Source: Methanobacterium alkalithermotolerans (GTDB taxonomy: Archaea > Methanobacteriota > Methanobacteria > Methanobacteriales > Methanobacteriaceae). Taken from it: 64,000 nucleotides of DNA. Position 1 is the first letter of the stretch, and the number at the start of each line of letters is the position of its first letter. The notes under the pieces were generated by a model. The model saw only the letters and a program-made list of their open reading frames with translations. It was not told where the DNA came from and did no database searches. This document shows, piece by piece, positions 54,036 to 62,662 of the stretch. The position numbers and the translations under genes are program-made. Location of the stretch: positions 1,054,001-1,118,000 of the forward strand of contig NZ_CP058560.1 in assembly GCF_018141185.1 (NCBI RefSeq). The letters run 5' to 3'.

Positions 54036-54482
54036 TTATTTAGCTTCCAGTAACTTGGGTAAAGCTGCAACAGCCCCTGATAAAACATCTTCAGGGCGTA
54101 CTGCACAACCCGGTACCCGAGCATCAACCGGTATGATTTTGTCCACCGGTCCCATTATCTCTTCTGAGGGTATGTCACCATGAATGTTTTTATAAACCCC
54201 TCCCATTAAAGCACATGCTCCTGCTGCAATTACTGCTTTTGGTTCAGGAATTGCATTATAAATTTTTTTAAGTGGTTCTTCATTGAATTTGGTAACCGGT
54301 CCTGTAACCACCAGTACATCTGCTTCCCTGGGATTCCAGGTTAAAAAGATTTTATATTGTTCTGCATCGTATTTTGGAGAGAGTATACTGTTTACGATTT
54401 CTATATCGCATCCATTACAACCTCCAGTATATACTAACATTACATGTACCGCTCTTGCCCTTGAATATGATTTGAGGCTCAT
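54036..54482 (-). CDS. ehbM: Energy-converting hydrogenase B small subunit M
   Basis: 148-residue [NiFe] hydrogenase small subunit of the NuoB type, carrying one proximal [4Fe-4S] cluster. The ligands are in YTGGCNGCDIEIV (Cys21 and Cys24), the GACALMGGVYKN loop (about residue 94) and VPGCAVRPEDV (about 129). VLVVTGPVTKFNEEPLKKIY is also typical. It is translated from ATG with gaggga upstream and lies between ehbL and ehbN. Confidence 0.95.
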   Translation of the reverse strand: MSLKSYSRARAVHVMLVYTGGCNGCDIEIVNSILSPKYDAEQYKIFLTWNPREADVLVVTGPVTKFNEEPLKKIYNAIPEPKAVIAAGACALMGGVYKNIHGDIPSEEIMGPVDKIIPVDARVPGCAVRPEDVLSGAVAALPKLLEAK

Positions 54483-54515
54483 TTGATCCCTCTTATTATT
54501 AATACATACGTTTAA

Positions 54516-55013
54516 TTAACTAGATTTTTTAGTTGTTTTTTTCTTAATTATGGATTTATCTGCTAAAAATTGAGCTATAAAAGCCAGTTTATCTTCAGAT
54601 ATCTTTACTGGTTTTTCCAGCAGTTTTTCAATGTCTGATTCAACTTTACCGACATCATTAGGATGTATGGTTCCTGCTTCTCCAAATAAAGCATATAGTG
54701 GGCAGAAATCATGACAGTAATAGCAATTTACGCATTTTTCACTATTTAGAACCGGTATTTGTGTTTTAACCCAGCCTTCCATGAGCTCTACCGGTTCTTC
54801 CAGGTCGATCATTTCCACTGCTTGGGTGGGACAGACATTAGAGCATCCAGCACAGCCAATACATGCTATATCGGCCACTTTATCAGTAGGTAAAACTCTT
54901 CCCTCCAGGATGCTGCTTCGAAGCTCCATATCCGTGACCCGGTCTGAGGCAAAAATTATCCTCTTGAAATTGATGTAAGTCCCTTCCAGTATTATTCTAA
55001 TAAAGTTTTTCAT
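54516..55013 (-). CDS. ehbL: Energy-converting hydrogenase B ferredoxin subunit L
   Basis: 165-residue NuoI-like protein with two [4Fe-4S] motifs, CIGCAGCSNVCP (about 50-61) and CVNCYYCHDFCP (about 93-104). The N-terminal ~45 residues may touch the membrane arm, and the end is lysine-rich (KKKTTKKSS). It should carry electrons between EhbM and ferredoxin or the polyferredoxin EhbK. The ribosome binding site is gaggt. Confidence 0.93.
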   Translation of the reverse strand: MKNFIRIILEGTYINFKRIIFASDRVTDMELRSSILEGRVLPTDKVADIACIGCAGCSNVCPTQAVEMIDLEEPVELMEGWVKTQIPVLNSEKCVNCYYCHDFCPLYALFGEAGTIHPNDVGKVESDIEKLLEKPVKISEDKLAFIAQFLADKSIIKKKTTKKSS

Positions 55014-55056
55014 TTTTATACCTCAAGGCCTGTTTTATATTTTTTTATTAATTAAG

Positions 55057-56418
55057 CTAACTGGACAGCTCAAATTCCCGATCGAATATCACTGCTCTTG
55101 CAGGACAAGCATTAGAGCAAGCACCACAATAAATACATTTGGATTCATCCACAATCATTCTTCCATCTGCATCTGGCGATATGGCTTCTTCAGGACATAT
55201 CTTGGCACAGAGATTACATTTCATGCACAGTTTGTCATCAATCAAAGTAAATCCGTCTTTGATAGATTTTTTACGCATGGTAGTACGTGGAATAGCATCT
55301 ACTGGACAATGAATGCCACATTTTTCACATAGAATACATCTATCTGGATTAACTTCAATAGTGCCTCTTTTAAGAGTGATAGCATCTTTGGGGCATAGTT
55401 CAGCACATATTCCGCAGGATATGCAATCAGAAGAAACACTTCCATCCCAGGTGACCTTTTTAAAGCTTCGGGCTTCATTGATATCGCATGCTTTAACACA
55501 GCGCCCACATGATACGCAGTATCCTTTTATGCCAGGTCCAAATTCAAAGGAGGATTTTAGAGTCCCTACCGGACATATTTCCTGACATTCCATGGTTTCA
55601 CAGTCTTCACAAATATTAGGGTCGCATCTTATTTTACCATCAACCAGTTTCAAAGCACCTTTCTGACAGGCTTCAACACATAGCCCACAGTTCAAACAGG
55701 ATATAATGGTTCCACTTAATGATTCTTCATCAGTTAAGTGTTTAATTTTGACCTGGAAATCATCCACATAAATGGCATTATTAGGACATTCTTTAACACA
55801 TTTTAAACATAATGTACATTTTTCAGGATCAATGGTGGTGTCTTTAATAGCGTCAGCAGGACAGATATCCTCACAAACCCTGCACTCAGTACAAACCCCT
55901 TTTTGATCCACATTAACCATTATGGCTTCGGTGGGACAGTAATATTCACACCTACGGCAGAGAGTACATTTATCCAGATCAGTTACCACATTTACCCGTT
56001 CCACCTGCTTACTTTCTGGACTTAGTTTGGGTGTGCTGGGGATGGCGATGTTAAGTGATTCTAAAAACTTAAGTTTCCTATCTTCAATGATATCAAAGGC
56101 ATCAATCCTGGCGTCCAGTGGGCAAACCTCTGTGCAAATTCCACAGCGAGCACATATACCTTTAACCAATCCATCTTCTATGTTAATACTATTTACAGGG
56201 CAGGTAAATTCACATACTCCACAAGCATTACATTTAGCACGGTCTACCACATACCCCCCATACTTATTTTTAAAGATAGCCCTATTAGGGCAAGCTTCTG
56301 CACAGGCCCCACAGGTAATGCAACTGAAAGCTTTGCCTTCAACTAATCTTATGGCTTGGGTAGGGCATTCTTTAATACATTCTCCGCTTCCCTCACATTT
56401 TTTGGTTGATAAGAACAT
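55057..56418 (-). CDS. ehbK: Energy-converting hydrogenase B polyferredoxin subunit K
   Basis: A 453-residue polyferredoxin. I count 14 cysteine clusters of ferredoxin type spread along the chain, for example CITCGACAEACP, CNACGVCEFTCP, CTLCRRCEYYCP, CISCGICAELCP and CIYCGACSNACP. The first (CEGSGECIKECP) and the ninth (CEDCETMECQEICP) have unusual spacing. The protein could wire Ehb to several anabolic oxidoreductases. It follows ehbJ after 70 bp and precedes ehbL by 43 bp. Confidence 0.95.
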   Translation of the reverse strand: MFLSTKKCEGSGECIKECPTQAIRLVEGKAFSCITCGACAEACPNRAIFKNKYGGYVVDRAKCNACGVCEFTCPVNSINIEDGLVKGICARCGICTEVCPLDARIDAFDIIEDRKLKFLESLNIAIPSTPKLSPESKQVERVNVVTDLDKCTLCRRCEYYCPTEAIMVNVDQKGVCTECRVCEDICPADAIKDTTIDPEKCTLCLKCVKECPNNAIYVDDFQVKIKHLTDEESLSGTIISCLNCGLCVEACQKGALKLVDGKIRCDPNICEDCETMECQEICPVGTLKSSFEFGPGIKGYCVSCGRCVKACDINEARSFKKVTWDGSVSSDCISCGICAELCPKDAITLKRGTIEVNPDRCILCEKCGIHCPVDAIPRTTMRKKSIKDGFTLIDDKLCMKCNLCAKICPEEAISPDADGRMIVDESKCIYCGACSNACPARAVIFDREFELSS

Positions 56419-56488
56419 GATAATTGACTTCCTATTCCATTTTATTTTTATTTTAATTAGATTTTATGCAATACATTTATAATCATTT

Positions 56489-56734
56489 TCAGCGTCCCAG
56501 TATCACTTTTCCAGCTATTATCCCTATTATAGTGGCGAAAAAGCCGGAAGCAATTATAGAATCTGTGTAATAAGGGAATGGACCCAGTTGCCAGGCCATA
56601 AATAATGCAACCAGCAGTACCACCAGGTAGGTGGAAATAGGGAATTTTATTTTGCTGTCTTTGTCACTTTTTATCCGGGTTCCCAATATAAATCCCAGTA
56701 TAAATCCAAATAATGTAGGGCCAATATAAACCAT
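56489..56734 (-). CDS. ehbJ: Energy-converting hydrogenase B subunit J, small membrane protein
   Basis: 81 residues with two or three hydrophobic helices (VYIGPTLFGFILGFILGTRI, YLVVLLVALFMAWQLG and ASGFFATIIGIIAGKVIL) joined by a charged loop KSDKDSKIKF. The ATG at 56734 has ggag at good spacing, so a TTG two codons earlier is less likely. The call depends on operon position and size. No clear Mrp homologue is recognised. Confidence 0.85.
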   Translation of the reverse strand: MVYIGPTLFGFILGFILGTRIKSDKDSKIKFPISTYLVVLLVALFMAWQLGPFPYYTDSIIASGFFATIIGIIAGKVILGR

Positions 56735-56772
56735 CTTCAACTCTCCATGATAAGTTCCATATTAATTTTGTC

Positions 56773-57219
56773 CTATTTAACTTCCAGAAAGGCTATAACT
56801 ACCGCGCTTAAACCCACTAACACCTTTATACCCACCACAATGTTTAGATAAGGAATTATCCCCGCATTAGTGGGATCTGGATAATTAAAGAAGTTTTGAA
56901 TAAAGGTAGGTATTATTTGGTTGAGGTCCACTCCCAGGTTGTAGAGGAAAAATCCAGAAAAGAATAATCCGGATAGGCCCAAAATCAAAAACCCTAGAGC
57001 ACCTATACTCTCCATGGAAGCCAGGAAATTGTGGGAAAACTTAAAAGGGTTTTCTTTAAGGCCGTAAACTACCGCGCAAAATATGAACGCACCTGCAATC
57101 ATTGCACCACCCTGGAATCCTCCTCCAGGAGTTATATGTCCTCCTAATATGATTAAAACACCCAGACACATTATTAACAATGCTGCCGGGAAGACGAATA
57201 TTTTTAGTATGGTGCTCAT
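56773..57219 (-). CDS. ehbI: Energy-converting hydrogenase B subunit I (MnhB/MrpB-like)
   Basis: 148-residue membrane protein with four helices. MCLGVLIILGGHITPGGGFQ then GGAMIAGAFIF is the MnhB/MrpB signature, so this subunit belongs to the antiporter-like module. The start is the ATG at 57219, one base after the ehbH stop. Earlier in-frame codons would overlap ehbH and add sequence absent from the family. Confidence 0.92.
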   Translation of the reverse strand: MSTILKIFVFPAALLIMCLGVLIILGGHITPGGGFQGGAMIAGAFIFCAVVYGLKENPFKFSHNFLASMESIGALGFLILGLSGLFFSGFFLYNLGVDLNQIIPTFIQNFFNYPDPTNAGIIPYLNIVVGIKVLVGLSAVVIAFLEVK

Positions 57220-57220
57220 T

Positions 57221-57499
57221 TTACTTGCCCCCCATTTCCACTTTTCCCCTTCCAAATACCAGTAAAGTTATAACAACTGCTGTAACCAGTATCAGAGCCT
57301 CACCTAAGGTATCATAAGCCCTCCAATCAAAGATAACGTTGGTCACCATATTAGGGGCAATGTTGGTTCCCACATAATTGTAAATATAACTTATTCCAGG
57401 GAATATAGAATTTTTGAAACCTATTATGACATCTATGAGAGTTGCAGCAAATATAGCAAGAGCAATGGTAGCTAAAAGATTTCTTATTCCTTCAGACAT
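57221..57499 (-). CDS. ehbH: Energy-converting hydrogenase B subunit H (MbhE-like)
   Basis: 92-residue membrane protein. It has an N-terminal helix, a loop with NMVTNVIFDWRAYDTLGEAL, the signature of MbhE/MrpA C-terminal-type subunits (NVVTxVLFDYRxxDTLGE), and a second helix. I choose the ATG at 57499 with ggggtg upstream. It overlaps ehbG by 8 bp, which indicates translational coupling. Confidence 0.9.
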   Translation of the reverse strand: MSEGIRNLLATIALAIFAATLIDVIIGFKNSIFPGISYIYNYVGTNIAPNMVTNVIFDWRAYDTLGEALILVTAVVITLLVFGRGKVEMGGK

Positions 57500-57830
57500 T
57501 TCTAACACCCCAGTAGAATAGAGTTATGATAATGGTAAGTGCCAAAAGAACATAAAATATCATGCTATTAAAAGAATCACTCTGTTCTTTTTTTAGTCTA
57601 GGCATAATCGGCATAGCTGCTATTAAAGCTATAAAAAGAGCCAGTGCCACCACTATCATAAGAATATCATTAATTTTTCTGAGCATGATTGCTGCAATCA
57701 GAACCGTGGATATTAAAGTTATCTCTGCTGCCAGTGTAGCAGAAGCAGATAAATTTGTGACAGGTTCTTTATCCGTGCTTAATTCCTGGATTTCCCGTAT
57801 TCGGTTGACTACTATATCATATAATCGCAT
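57492..57830 (-). CDS. ehbG: Energy-converting hydrogenase B subunit G
   Basis: 112-residue membrane protein with three helices after a short cytoplasmic N-terminus (RLYDIVVNRIREIQELSTDK). No characteristic motif is seen, and the identity comes from position between ehbF and ehbH. The ATG at 57830 has gaggg upstream; a TTG four codons earlier is the alternative. Confidence 0.85.
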   Translation of the reverse strand: MRLYDIVVNRIREIQELSTDKEPVTNLSASATLAAEITLISTVLIAAIMLRKINDILMIVVALALFIALIAAMPIMPRLKKEQSDSFNSMIFYVLLALTIIITLFYWGVRNV

Positions 57831-57935
57831 AGAATCCCTCAATTAACCGATCATTAGTGATGATAAATGATAATCCCTCATTAAAACTATTAAGGAGAAT
57901 ATGTTTATTAGTAAAGTTTATTCTCTCATCAACCA

Positions 57936-59429
57936 TTATATCAGCCCCTGTGCAAGTTGTTCAAGTTGTCCTGTTACTATTTGAGGGAATAATCCTAGAA
58001 TCAAACATATTAACAGTAGAACTACCAGAGAGATGATGGTTGCCCGTGGTATTTCTTTATTTTTTATTTCCAGTTCGGAAGGTTTTGGGCGAAGATAAAT
58101 GGTATAAAATGCTTTCATAAATGTCATGAAAGTTACAATACTTAATAAAACCATTATAATACCTAATTCAGGTAACCCTGCAGTAATTGAAGCTTGAACA
58201 AGCTGTAATTTACTCTGGAAGGCGTTGAGAGGTGGAACCCCTGCCATGGCAAAACCAGATAGCATTACCAAAAGGGCCACTTTAGGATTTTCAACCATTA
58301 AACCCCCTAATTTATTAGTATCGGTGATTCCAGTTTTATATAAAATGGTTCCAAACCCAATGAAGATAAAAGCGGTGATTATGGCCTCATTTACCGCCTG
58401 GAAAAGACCAGCAGTAATCCCTAGAGCAGTTCCTAAACCCAGGCCTATGCCGATATAACCAAGCTCTCCTACAGCCAGGTATCCAATCATTCGTTTAAAG
58501 TCGGTCTGCATCAGTGCCATGGTTATTCCCAATACCATGGCCAGGAGTGAAACGACAATAATGGCCACTTGGGTAAAGGGTAAAAAGGAAAAAATCCTGA
58601 GAATAATGATACCTAATCCAACAAAGGTGAAAACTGAAAAAGCCTGTAAAAGTGCTGCCCCATGGGGAAGGGCTTTACTGTAAACAGCCGATTTTATACT
58701 ATGGAAAGGTGGTAAACCTGATCCATAAAGCCAACCAAAGAAAATCAATCCGCAGGCCATTAGAAGTGCCGGGTTTTGTGGATCCACCAGGCCACTGTTG
58801 ATGGCATATATTATATCAGTTATATTCACATTTCCGGTAAGACCTAAAAGGAAAGCTATTCCCAGTAAAAGCATGGGAGCAGCGATAGCAGCTAAGAACA
58901 GATATTTGAGTGCAGTCTCATAACTTTTTTCAGTTCGGGATGCGATGATTATGCCCACCTGAGATAAAGCTGCAATCTCAAAGAAAATATAAAGATTGAA
59001 TATATCATCAGAAAGAAGAATAGCAGTTACTGCTGCTGTTCCCATGAACATCAAAAAAGCATAAACGCCTGATGCTTTTTTAATTTCACTTAATGAAGTA
59101 AATATAGCTAAAAAGGCTATTAAACCAAGTATAAAGACGAATATTTTTTGAGCACTGGCAAAGGAATAGGTGATGGCAGGATGATATAAATTAAGTGCAG
59201 ATTGAGTAATCATATCTGGAAGTCCCTGGGCCATTTGAGGATTATCTATTAGAGGACTGTAACCTCCAAAATAATGCATGCCATAATTTGCTAAAAGAGG
59301 AATTGCAGGTAAAGCTATTCCCACGATGATGGCCAAAATTTTTACACTGCGTTCTTTAGTATGGATCAAGTTAAGTAAAAGAGCACATGTAATTGGTAAT
59401 ATAACCATTATAGGAATAAGGGGGTTCAT
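57936..59429 (-). CDS. ehbF: Energy-converting hydrogenase B subunit F (MrpD/NuoN-like antiporter)
   Basis: 497-residue polytopic protein with about 14 helices, the ion-translocating subunit. The NuoL/M/N/MrpD core is clear: DIFNLYIFFEIAALSQVGII with the conserved membrane Glu, LPPFHSIKSAVYSKALPHGA with the lysine and PHGA motif, and DFKRMIGYLAVGELGYIGIG. The ATG overlaps the stop of an upstream 38-codon frame (ATGA), and ggagg lies seven bases before it. It is separated from ehbG by about 105 bp. Confidence 0.95.
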   Translation of the reverse strand: MNPLIPIMVILPITCALLLNLIHTKERSVKILAIIVGIALPAIPLLANYGMHYFGGYSPLIDNPQMAQGLPDMITQSALNLYHPAITYSFASAQKIFVFILGLIAFLAIFTSLSEIKKASGVYAFLMFMGTAAVTAILLSDDIFNLYIFFEIAALSQVGIIIASRTEKSYETALKYLFLAAIAAPMLLLGIAFLLGLTGNVNITDIIYAINSGLVDPQNPALLMACGLIFFGWLYGSGLPPFHSIKSAVYSKALPHGAALLQAFSVFTFVGLGIIILRIFSFLPFTQVAIIVVSLLAMVLGITMALMQTDFKRMIGYLAVGELGYIGIGLGLGTALGITAGLFQAVNEAIITAFIFIGFGTILYKTGITDTNKLGGLMVENPKVALLVMLSGFAMAGVPPLNAFQSKLQLVQASITAGLPELGIIMVLLSIVTFMTFMKAFYTIYLRPKPSELEIKNKEIPRATIISLVVLLLICLILGLFPQIVTGQLEQLAQGLI

Positions 59430-59542
59430 TTTGCTACCTCCAGCCTTAAGTGTGTGAGAATTGTAAATAACTCTTCAGGATTATGATGGTAGTTTTTTTT
59501 AGTAAGGTTTTTGATTGAAAATTTTAAGTATTTTGAAGACAT
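59426..59542 (-). CDS. Candidate small ORF between ehbE and ehbF (38 residues)
   Basis: An unannotated-looking small frame filling most of the 128-bp gap between ehbE and ehbF. It starts at ATG 59542, 15 bp after the ehbE stop with gggag upstream, and encodes a basic, soluble peptide beginning MSSKYLKFSIKNLTKKNYHH and ending HLRLEVAK. Its TGA overlaps the ehbF ATG (ATGA), the arrangement used elsewhere in this operon for coupling. No homologue is recognised. It may be a genuine small subunit or a leader that couples ehbE and ehbF translation; a chance frame is also possible. Confidence 0.45.
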   Translation of the reverse strand: MSSKYLKFSIKNLTKKNYHHNPEELFTILTHLRLEVAK

Positions 59543-59557
59543 CCTATTAACTCCCGC

Positions 59558-59920
59558 CTAATCATCCAGTATCTTCTTTGAACTGATGGTACCGTGTTTT
59601 TTATAGAGCATTATAATAATTCCCAGCATTACTGCCAGAGTACTGGCCCCAATAACAATGCTGGTTAGCACCATAGCATAAGGAAGAGGATAAGAAGCAC
59701 TCTGGGCAAATGTATCTGCTGACATTCCAGGTAAGAAAATGTAAACTATGCCCCCTGGTTTAAAACCCAGTGTAACCAGAAACAGATTAACGCCATCACC
59801 AATAAATGCCAGCCCAATAACTTTTTTGATAAGGTTATCCAGGAATAGTGCTGCAAATAAACCCAGCACAATCAATGCTGCTGCTGTAAAAAATGATGCT
59901 AGTTGAATGTCAATGATCAT
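59558..59920 (-). CDS. ehbE: Energy-converting hydrogenase B subunit E (MrpC/NuoK-like)
   Basis: 120-residue protein with three membrane helices, related to MnhC/NuoK. Diagnostic parts are FLDNLIKKVIGLAFIGDGVN and the YPLPYAMVLTSIVIGASTLA segment that precedes the last helix, matching the NuoK/MrpC ALVLTAIVI motif. It starts 1 bp after the ehbD stop, so translation is coupled. Confidence 0.93.
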   Translation of the reverse strand: MIIDIQLASFFTAAALIVLGLFAALFLDNLIKKVIGLAFIGDGVNLFLVTLGFKPGGIVYIFLPGMSADTFAQSASYPLPYAMVLTSIVIGASTLAVMLGIIIMLYKKHGTISSKKILDD

Positions 59921-59921
59921 T

Positions 59922-60155
59922 TTATTCCTCCGTTCTCCGGGTTTTATAAACCGCTAATGCAAAAAAAACTGGAATAATGGCAGAGCCAACAATAGCCTGA
60001 GTAAGAGCCACATCAGGAGCCATCAAATATTGATAAAGGAATGCAATTGAAGCTCCAGGTATTCCAGTCAATATGGCCGATTTTAAAAGATCACGCTGTA
60101 TTAAAGCTAATAATGCCCCTAAAACAGCAGTTATCATGAGAATATATTCAATCAT
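59922..60155 (-). CDS. ehbD: Energy-converting hydrogenase B subunit D (DUF4040/MrpA C-terminal-like)
   Basis: 77-residue membrane protein that matches the DUF4040 unit found in MrpA/MbhD: LGALLALIQRDLLKSAILTG then LMAPDVALTQAIVGSAIIPV, with the conserved APDVALTQA. I choose the ATG at 60155, preceded by ggggagg. It overlaps ehbC by 8 bp. Earlier in-frame methionines would read through the ehbC coding region. Confidence 0.93.
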   Translation of the reverse strand: MIEYILMITAVLGALLALIQRDLLKSAILTGIPGASIAFLYQYLMAPDVALTQAIVGSAIIPVFFALAVYKTRRTEE

Positions 60156-60426
60156 GCTTTTCCTCCCCATAATTATATGCATTTGCAATAGCATGAGATG
60201 CAAATGGAACCAGTATTAGATAAGTCACCGCCAGTAAGGGTTCATATAGAGCCAGAAGGGCCAGAATACAGGCCACATCAGCAATACCCAGGATATGTAT
60301 CCTGGCGTAGAGAACTTTTTTTCTATCATCCTTGAATCTGATGATTCCAATAGCACTAAGAATAACTAATATGGAAGCGAAAATTAAAATAGCTGATCTT
60401 ATCAAAGTAATTAAATCCCACATCAT
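60148..60426 (-). CDS. ehbC: Energy-converting hydrogenase B subunit C (MnhG/MrpG-like)
   Basis: 92-residue membrane protein of the MnhG/MrpG type, with three helices and the family segment IGIIRFKDDRKKVLYARIHI then LGIADV (compare RLPD-x-Y-x-R-x-H-x3-K-A in MrpG). The tandem ATGs at 60426 and 60423 are both possible; each follows gggg at short distance. The start lies 1 bp after the ehbB stop. Confidence 0.92.
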   Translation of the reverse strand: MMWDLITLIRSAILIFASILVILSAIGIIRFKDDRKKVLYARIHILGIADVACILALLALYEPLLAVTYLILVPFASHAIANAYNYGEEKHD

Positions 60427-60427
60427 A

Positions 60428-60685
60428 TCATCCCCGAAGAACCCTGGCAAAGGCAATTGTACCTACCGGGCCCAGTATTACCAGTGCATAAGCTATATCT
60501 CTACTGAATCCCAATCCATAAATATTCTGAACCAATATCAAAATAGTGGCCACTGCAATGCTTAAACCAGAAATACCCACCATTCCCATAGCAATGGTTT
60601 TTCTGGTGGCAATCCTGATAGATGCCAGCGCAAAAAGGGCCAGTGAAGCCAGAAGAATATATTCTGAAATTAATAAAATATCCAT
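60428..60685 (-). CDS. ehbB: Energy-converting hydrogenase B subunit B (MnhF/MrpF-like)
   Basis: 85-residue protein with three membrane helices, of the MnhF/MrpF type. IYGLGFSRDIAYALVILGPV then GTIAFARVL at the C-terminus agrees with the MrpF pattern (DxALVLxLLGFVGTxAxAR). The ATG is preceded by ggaa. It follows ehbA after 72 bp. Confidence 0.9.
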   Translation of the reverse strand: MDILLISEYILLASLALFALASIRIATRKTIAMGMVGISGLSIAVATILILVQNIYGLGFSRDIAYALVILGPVGTIAFARVLRG

Positions 60686-60757
60686 AATATTTCCCTTCCT
60701 GTGGTTTTTGTTAGTTTTACTTTATTCTGATGGAGTATAATACCTTAAATTAGTTTA

Positions 60758-61069
60758 TTATTCCAGCATGCCTTTGATATAAGATTCAAATGGAATTATA
60801 TCTTCTTTTTTTCGTGGGACAATTGAGGCCACCTTAATTACCTGGCGATCTGAATCCAGGTCAATAGAAAGTGTTCCAGGTGTAAGGGTAATACTATTAG
60901 CCAGAATAGTCTGAGAAACCGGCCTTTTTAATACCGTTTCTATCTCCACCACAACCGGATCTATATTACCGTTTAAGGTCCTTAAGGCAACATCCATAGT
61001 GGCTTTGAATATTTCAAAGATTAAAACAACGAAATAAGCGATACCAAAGAAAATTCTCATGAGGAACAT
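60758..61069 (-). CDS. ehbA: Energy-converting hydrogenase B subunit A (MnhE/MrpE-like)
   Basis: 103-residue MrpE-type protein. One N-terminal membrane helix (IFFGIAYFVVLIFEIFKATM) is followed by a soluble part with ILANSITLTPGTLSIDLDSD, the MnhE signature. I choose ATG 61069 with ggag ten bases upstream; a TTG at 61078 would sit almost on the ribosome binding site. As first gene it marks the start of the 10.5-kb ehb operon. Confidence 0.93.
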   Translation of the reverse strand: MFLMRIFFGIAYFVVLIFEIFKATMDVALRTLNGNIDPVVVEIETVLKRPVSQTILANSITLTPGTLSIDLDSDRQVIKVASIVPRKKEDIIPFESYIKGMLE

Positions 61070-61398
61070 GGTTAGCAATCTCCTTTACTTAATAGGTGAT
61101 TAATATTAGAATTAACATGAATCATGGAAATATATGTACAATGCACTTTCCAAAATAGTACATGCCAATATAATCCATCATTATAAAACATGATATATAA
61201 AGATAACGAAATAATTTTAAGTGGGTTGGAATTCTATATTATTTTAAACTTTTAAAAAAAGCCTCATATTATTGTAAAAAGAATAGGCTGATTAAATAAA
61301 AAATAAATAAAATCTACAATAAATACAATTATCGTAATAAATGATTAATTATAGTTTTATGTAGAATTCATGATAAAGCACTACAGGGTCGAATTTAA
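61070..61398. other. Divergent intergenic region upstream of ehbA
   Basis: About 329 bp, holding the ehb promoter on the minus strand and the promoter of the PsiE-like gene on the plus strand. It contains an inverted repeat atgtac (61134-61139) and gtacat (61158-61163) about 65 bp upstream of ehbA and AT-rich TATA-like tracts near 61180-61200. No RNA gene is seen. Confidence 0.45.
61134..61163. promoter_or_regulatory. Candidate operator of the ehb operon
   Basis: Inverted repeat atgtac-(18 bases)-gtacat. Its place just upstream of the first ehb gene and the spacing of about two helical turns suit a dimeric regulator, but there is no direct evidence. Confidence 0.35.
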
Positions 61399-61794
61399 AT
61401 GGAATTGAAAAAACTCCTAGATCTTGCTGAAAAATTTATTTCAATTTTAATAATCATTGTAACCTGTATACTGTTTTCCATATCCATCTATACTCTTTTA
61501 TCCAGTATTGTGTTGGCTGATGCTATTACCAATGATTTGATATTCCAGTTAACCAACCAATTCCTGCAAAGTGCTTTATTATTTATAATTGGGCTTGAAA
61601 TAGCACTTACTCTTGTAAAACACAGTTTTGTTAATGTAATTGAGCTTTTAATATTTGCCATGGTTAGGAAAATACTCCTGGCAAGTGAAAGTTCTCTGGA
61701 CGTAGTATTAGTAGTTTTAAGCATTATAGCACTCATACTGGTTAGAAATTACATCAAAAAAGAAACCCTGGAATCATTGCTAAGAGAAAGTTAA
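61399..61794 (+). CDS. PsiE-like small membrane protein
   Basis: 131 residues with four hydrophobic helices and a basic C-terminus (RNYIKKETLESLLRES). The pattern, with LEIALTLVKHSFVNVIELL in the middle and MVRKILLASESS before the last helix, matches the PsiE (phosphate-starvation-inducible E) family, whose function is unknown. The ATG follows gggtcgaatttaa. It is divergent from the ehb operon and convergent with the DUF457 gene. Confidence 0.75.
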   Translation: MELKKLLDLAEKFISILIIIVTCILFSISIYTLLSSIVLADAITNDLIFQLTNQFLQSALLFIIGLEIALTLVKHSFVNVIELLIFAMVRKILLASESSLDVVLVVLSIIALILVRNYIKKETLESLLRES

Positions 61795-61866
61795 GTAGTT
61801 GATATCTTATTTATATAAAATAAGAATTGATCAACATATTTCAAATTTTTTTTATATTTTACTTTA

Positions 61867-62544
61867 TTAAAATAGCCGGGATAAAGAATAAAAGGACAAT
61901 AATATCCAGACAACTATGAAGAATAATCCTAATGGTTTTTTAAACTTATTGGCCACAAATGGTCTTAAAAACTCCACTCCGCTGGGATTGAACATGTCCA
62001 GTATACTATGGCTTAAGAAACCTAAAAATATAGGCCCAAATACATTATACAGATTCAAAAAATTATAAGCCGGCAGAGGTATTAAAAAAATTCCTAAAAG
62101 AGATATAAATAAAAAAGGAATTATTATACGCTTGTTAACTGCTAAAACTCCTAAAAATAAAACGATTAAAGCGAAAATAACCTCTTTATCCAGGCCCCAG
62201 GTACTCATAAAAAAGTAAGTGGAAATCACCAGAATGGTTAAAAAAAGAGATAAAATAATTATCCCCATAAGAGAGTGAGTGAAACCTCTGTGTCGGGATA
62301 GATAAAAAATCAAGGCCATGTCCATTAAGATAATGCCTATGGTGTAGGGTAAGGCCAAAAGATAGGTTATCACCGTCAGCAGAAATCCGGTTATAAATAA
62401 AATAGAAATATTTTTTTTCTTAAGATCATGATCAAAGTCAGGTAAAGATGCACCTATTACAGCTAGAGCAAGAGAAAAAATGTTAAAAAAAAAGGGTAAT
62501 GTGAATATCAGTGCAAATATTGCGTGTTTTTTATAAGATGGCAT
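61867..62544 (-). CDS. DUF457/YdjM family membrane-bound metal-dependent hydrolase
   Basis: 225 residues with about seven membrane helices. The family's metal-binding residues are visible: H7 in SYKKHAIF, LPDFDHDLKKK (about 34-44) and SRHRGFTHSLMG (about 83-94), plus SHSILDMFNPSGVEFLRPF near 184-202. YdjM-type proteins are predicted hydrolases acting at the membrane; no substrate is known here. The start ATG is preceded by ggtag. Confidence 0.82.
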   Translation of the reverse strand: MPSYKKHAIFALIFTLPFFFNIFSLALAVIGASLPDFDHDLKKKNISILFITGFLLTVITYLLALPYTIGIILMDMALIFYLSRHRGFTHSLMGIIILSLFLTILVISTYFFMSTWGLDKEVIFALIVLFLGVLAVNKRIIIPFLFISLLGIFLIPLPAYNFLNLYNVFGPIFLGFLSHSILDMFNPSGVEFLRPFVANKFKKPLGLFFIVVWILLSFYSLSRLF

Positions 62545-62662
62545 TGTTATCTACCAGGTGAAGTGATGTTATATTTAGTTCATTACCAGGCCCATATATT
62601 AGGCTAAAAATTTTGTATATTCCCTTCCATCATATAAAGTTTGATGAAATAGATTATTCGAT

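Noticed and set aside
57843..57935. C/D box sRNA candidate in the ehbF-ehbG gap (gtgatga)
   Set aside because: A C-box-like gtgatga is present but no D box (ctga) or C'/D' pair at suitable distance.
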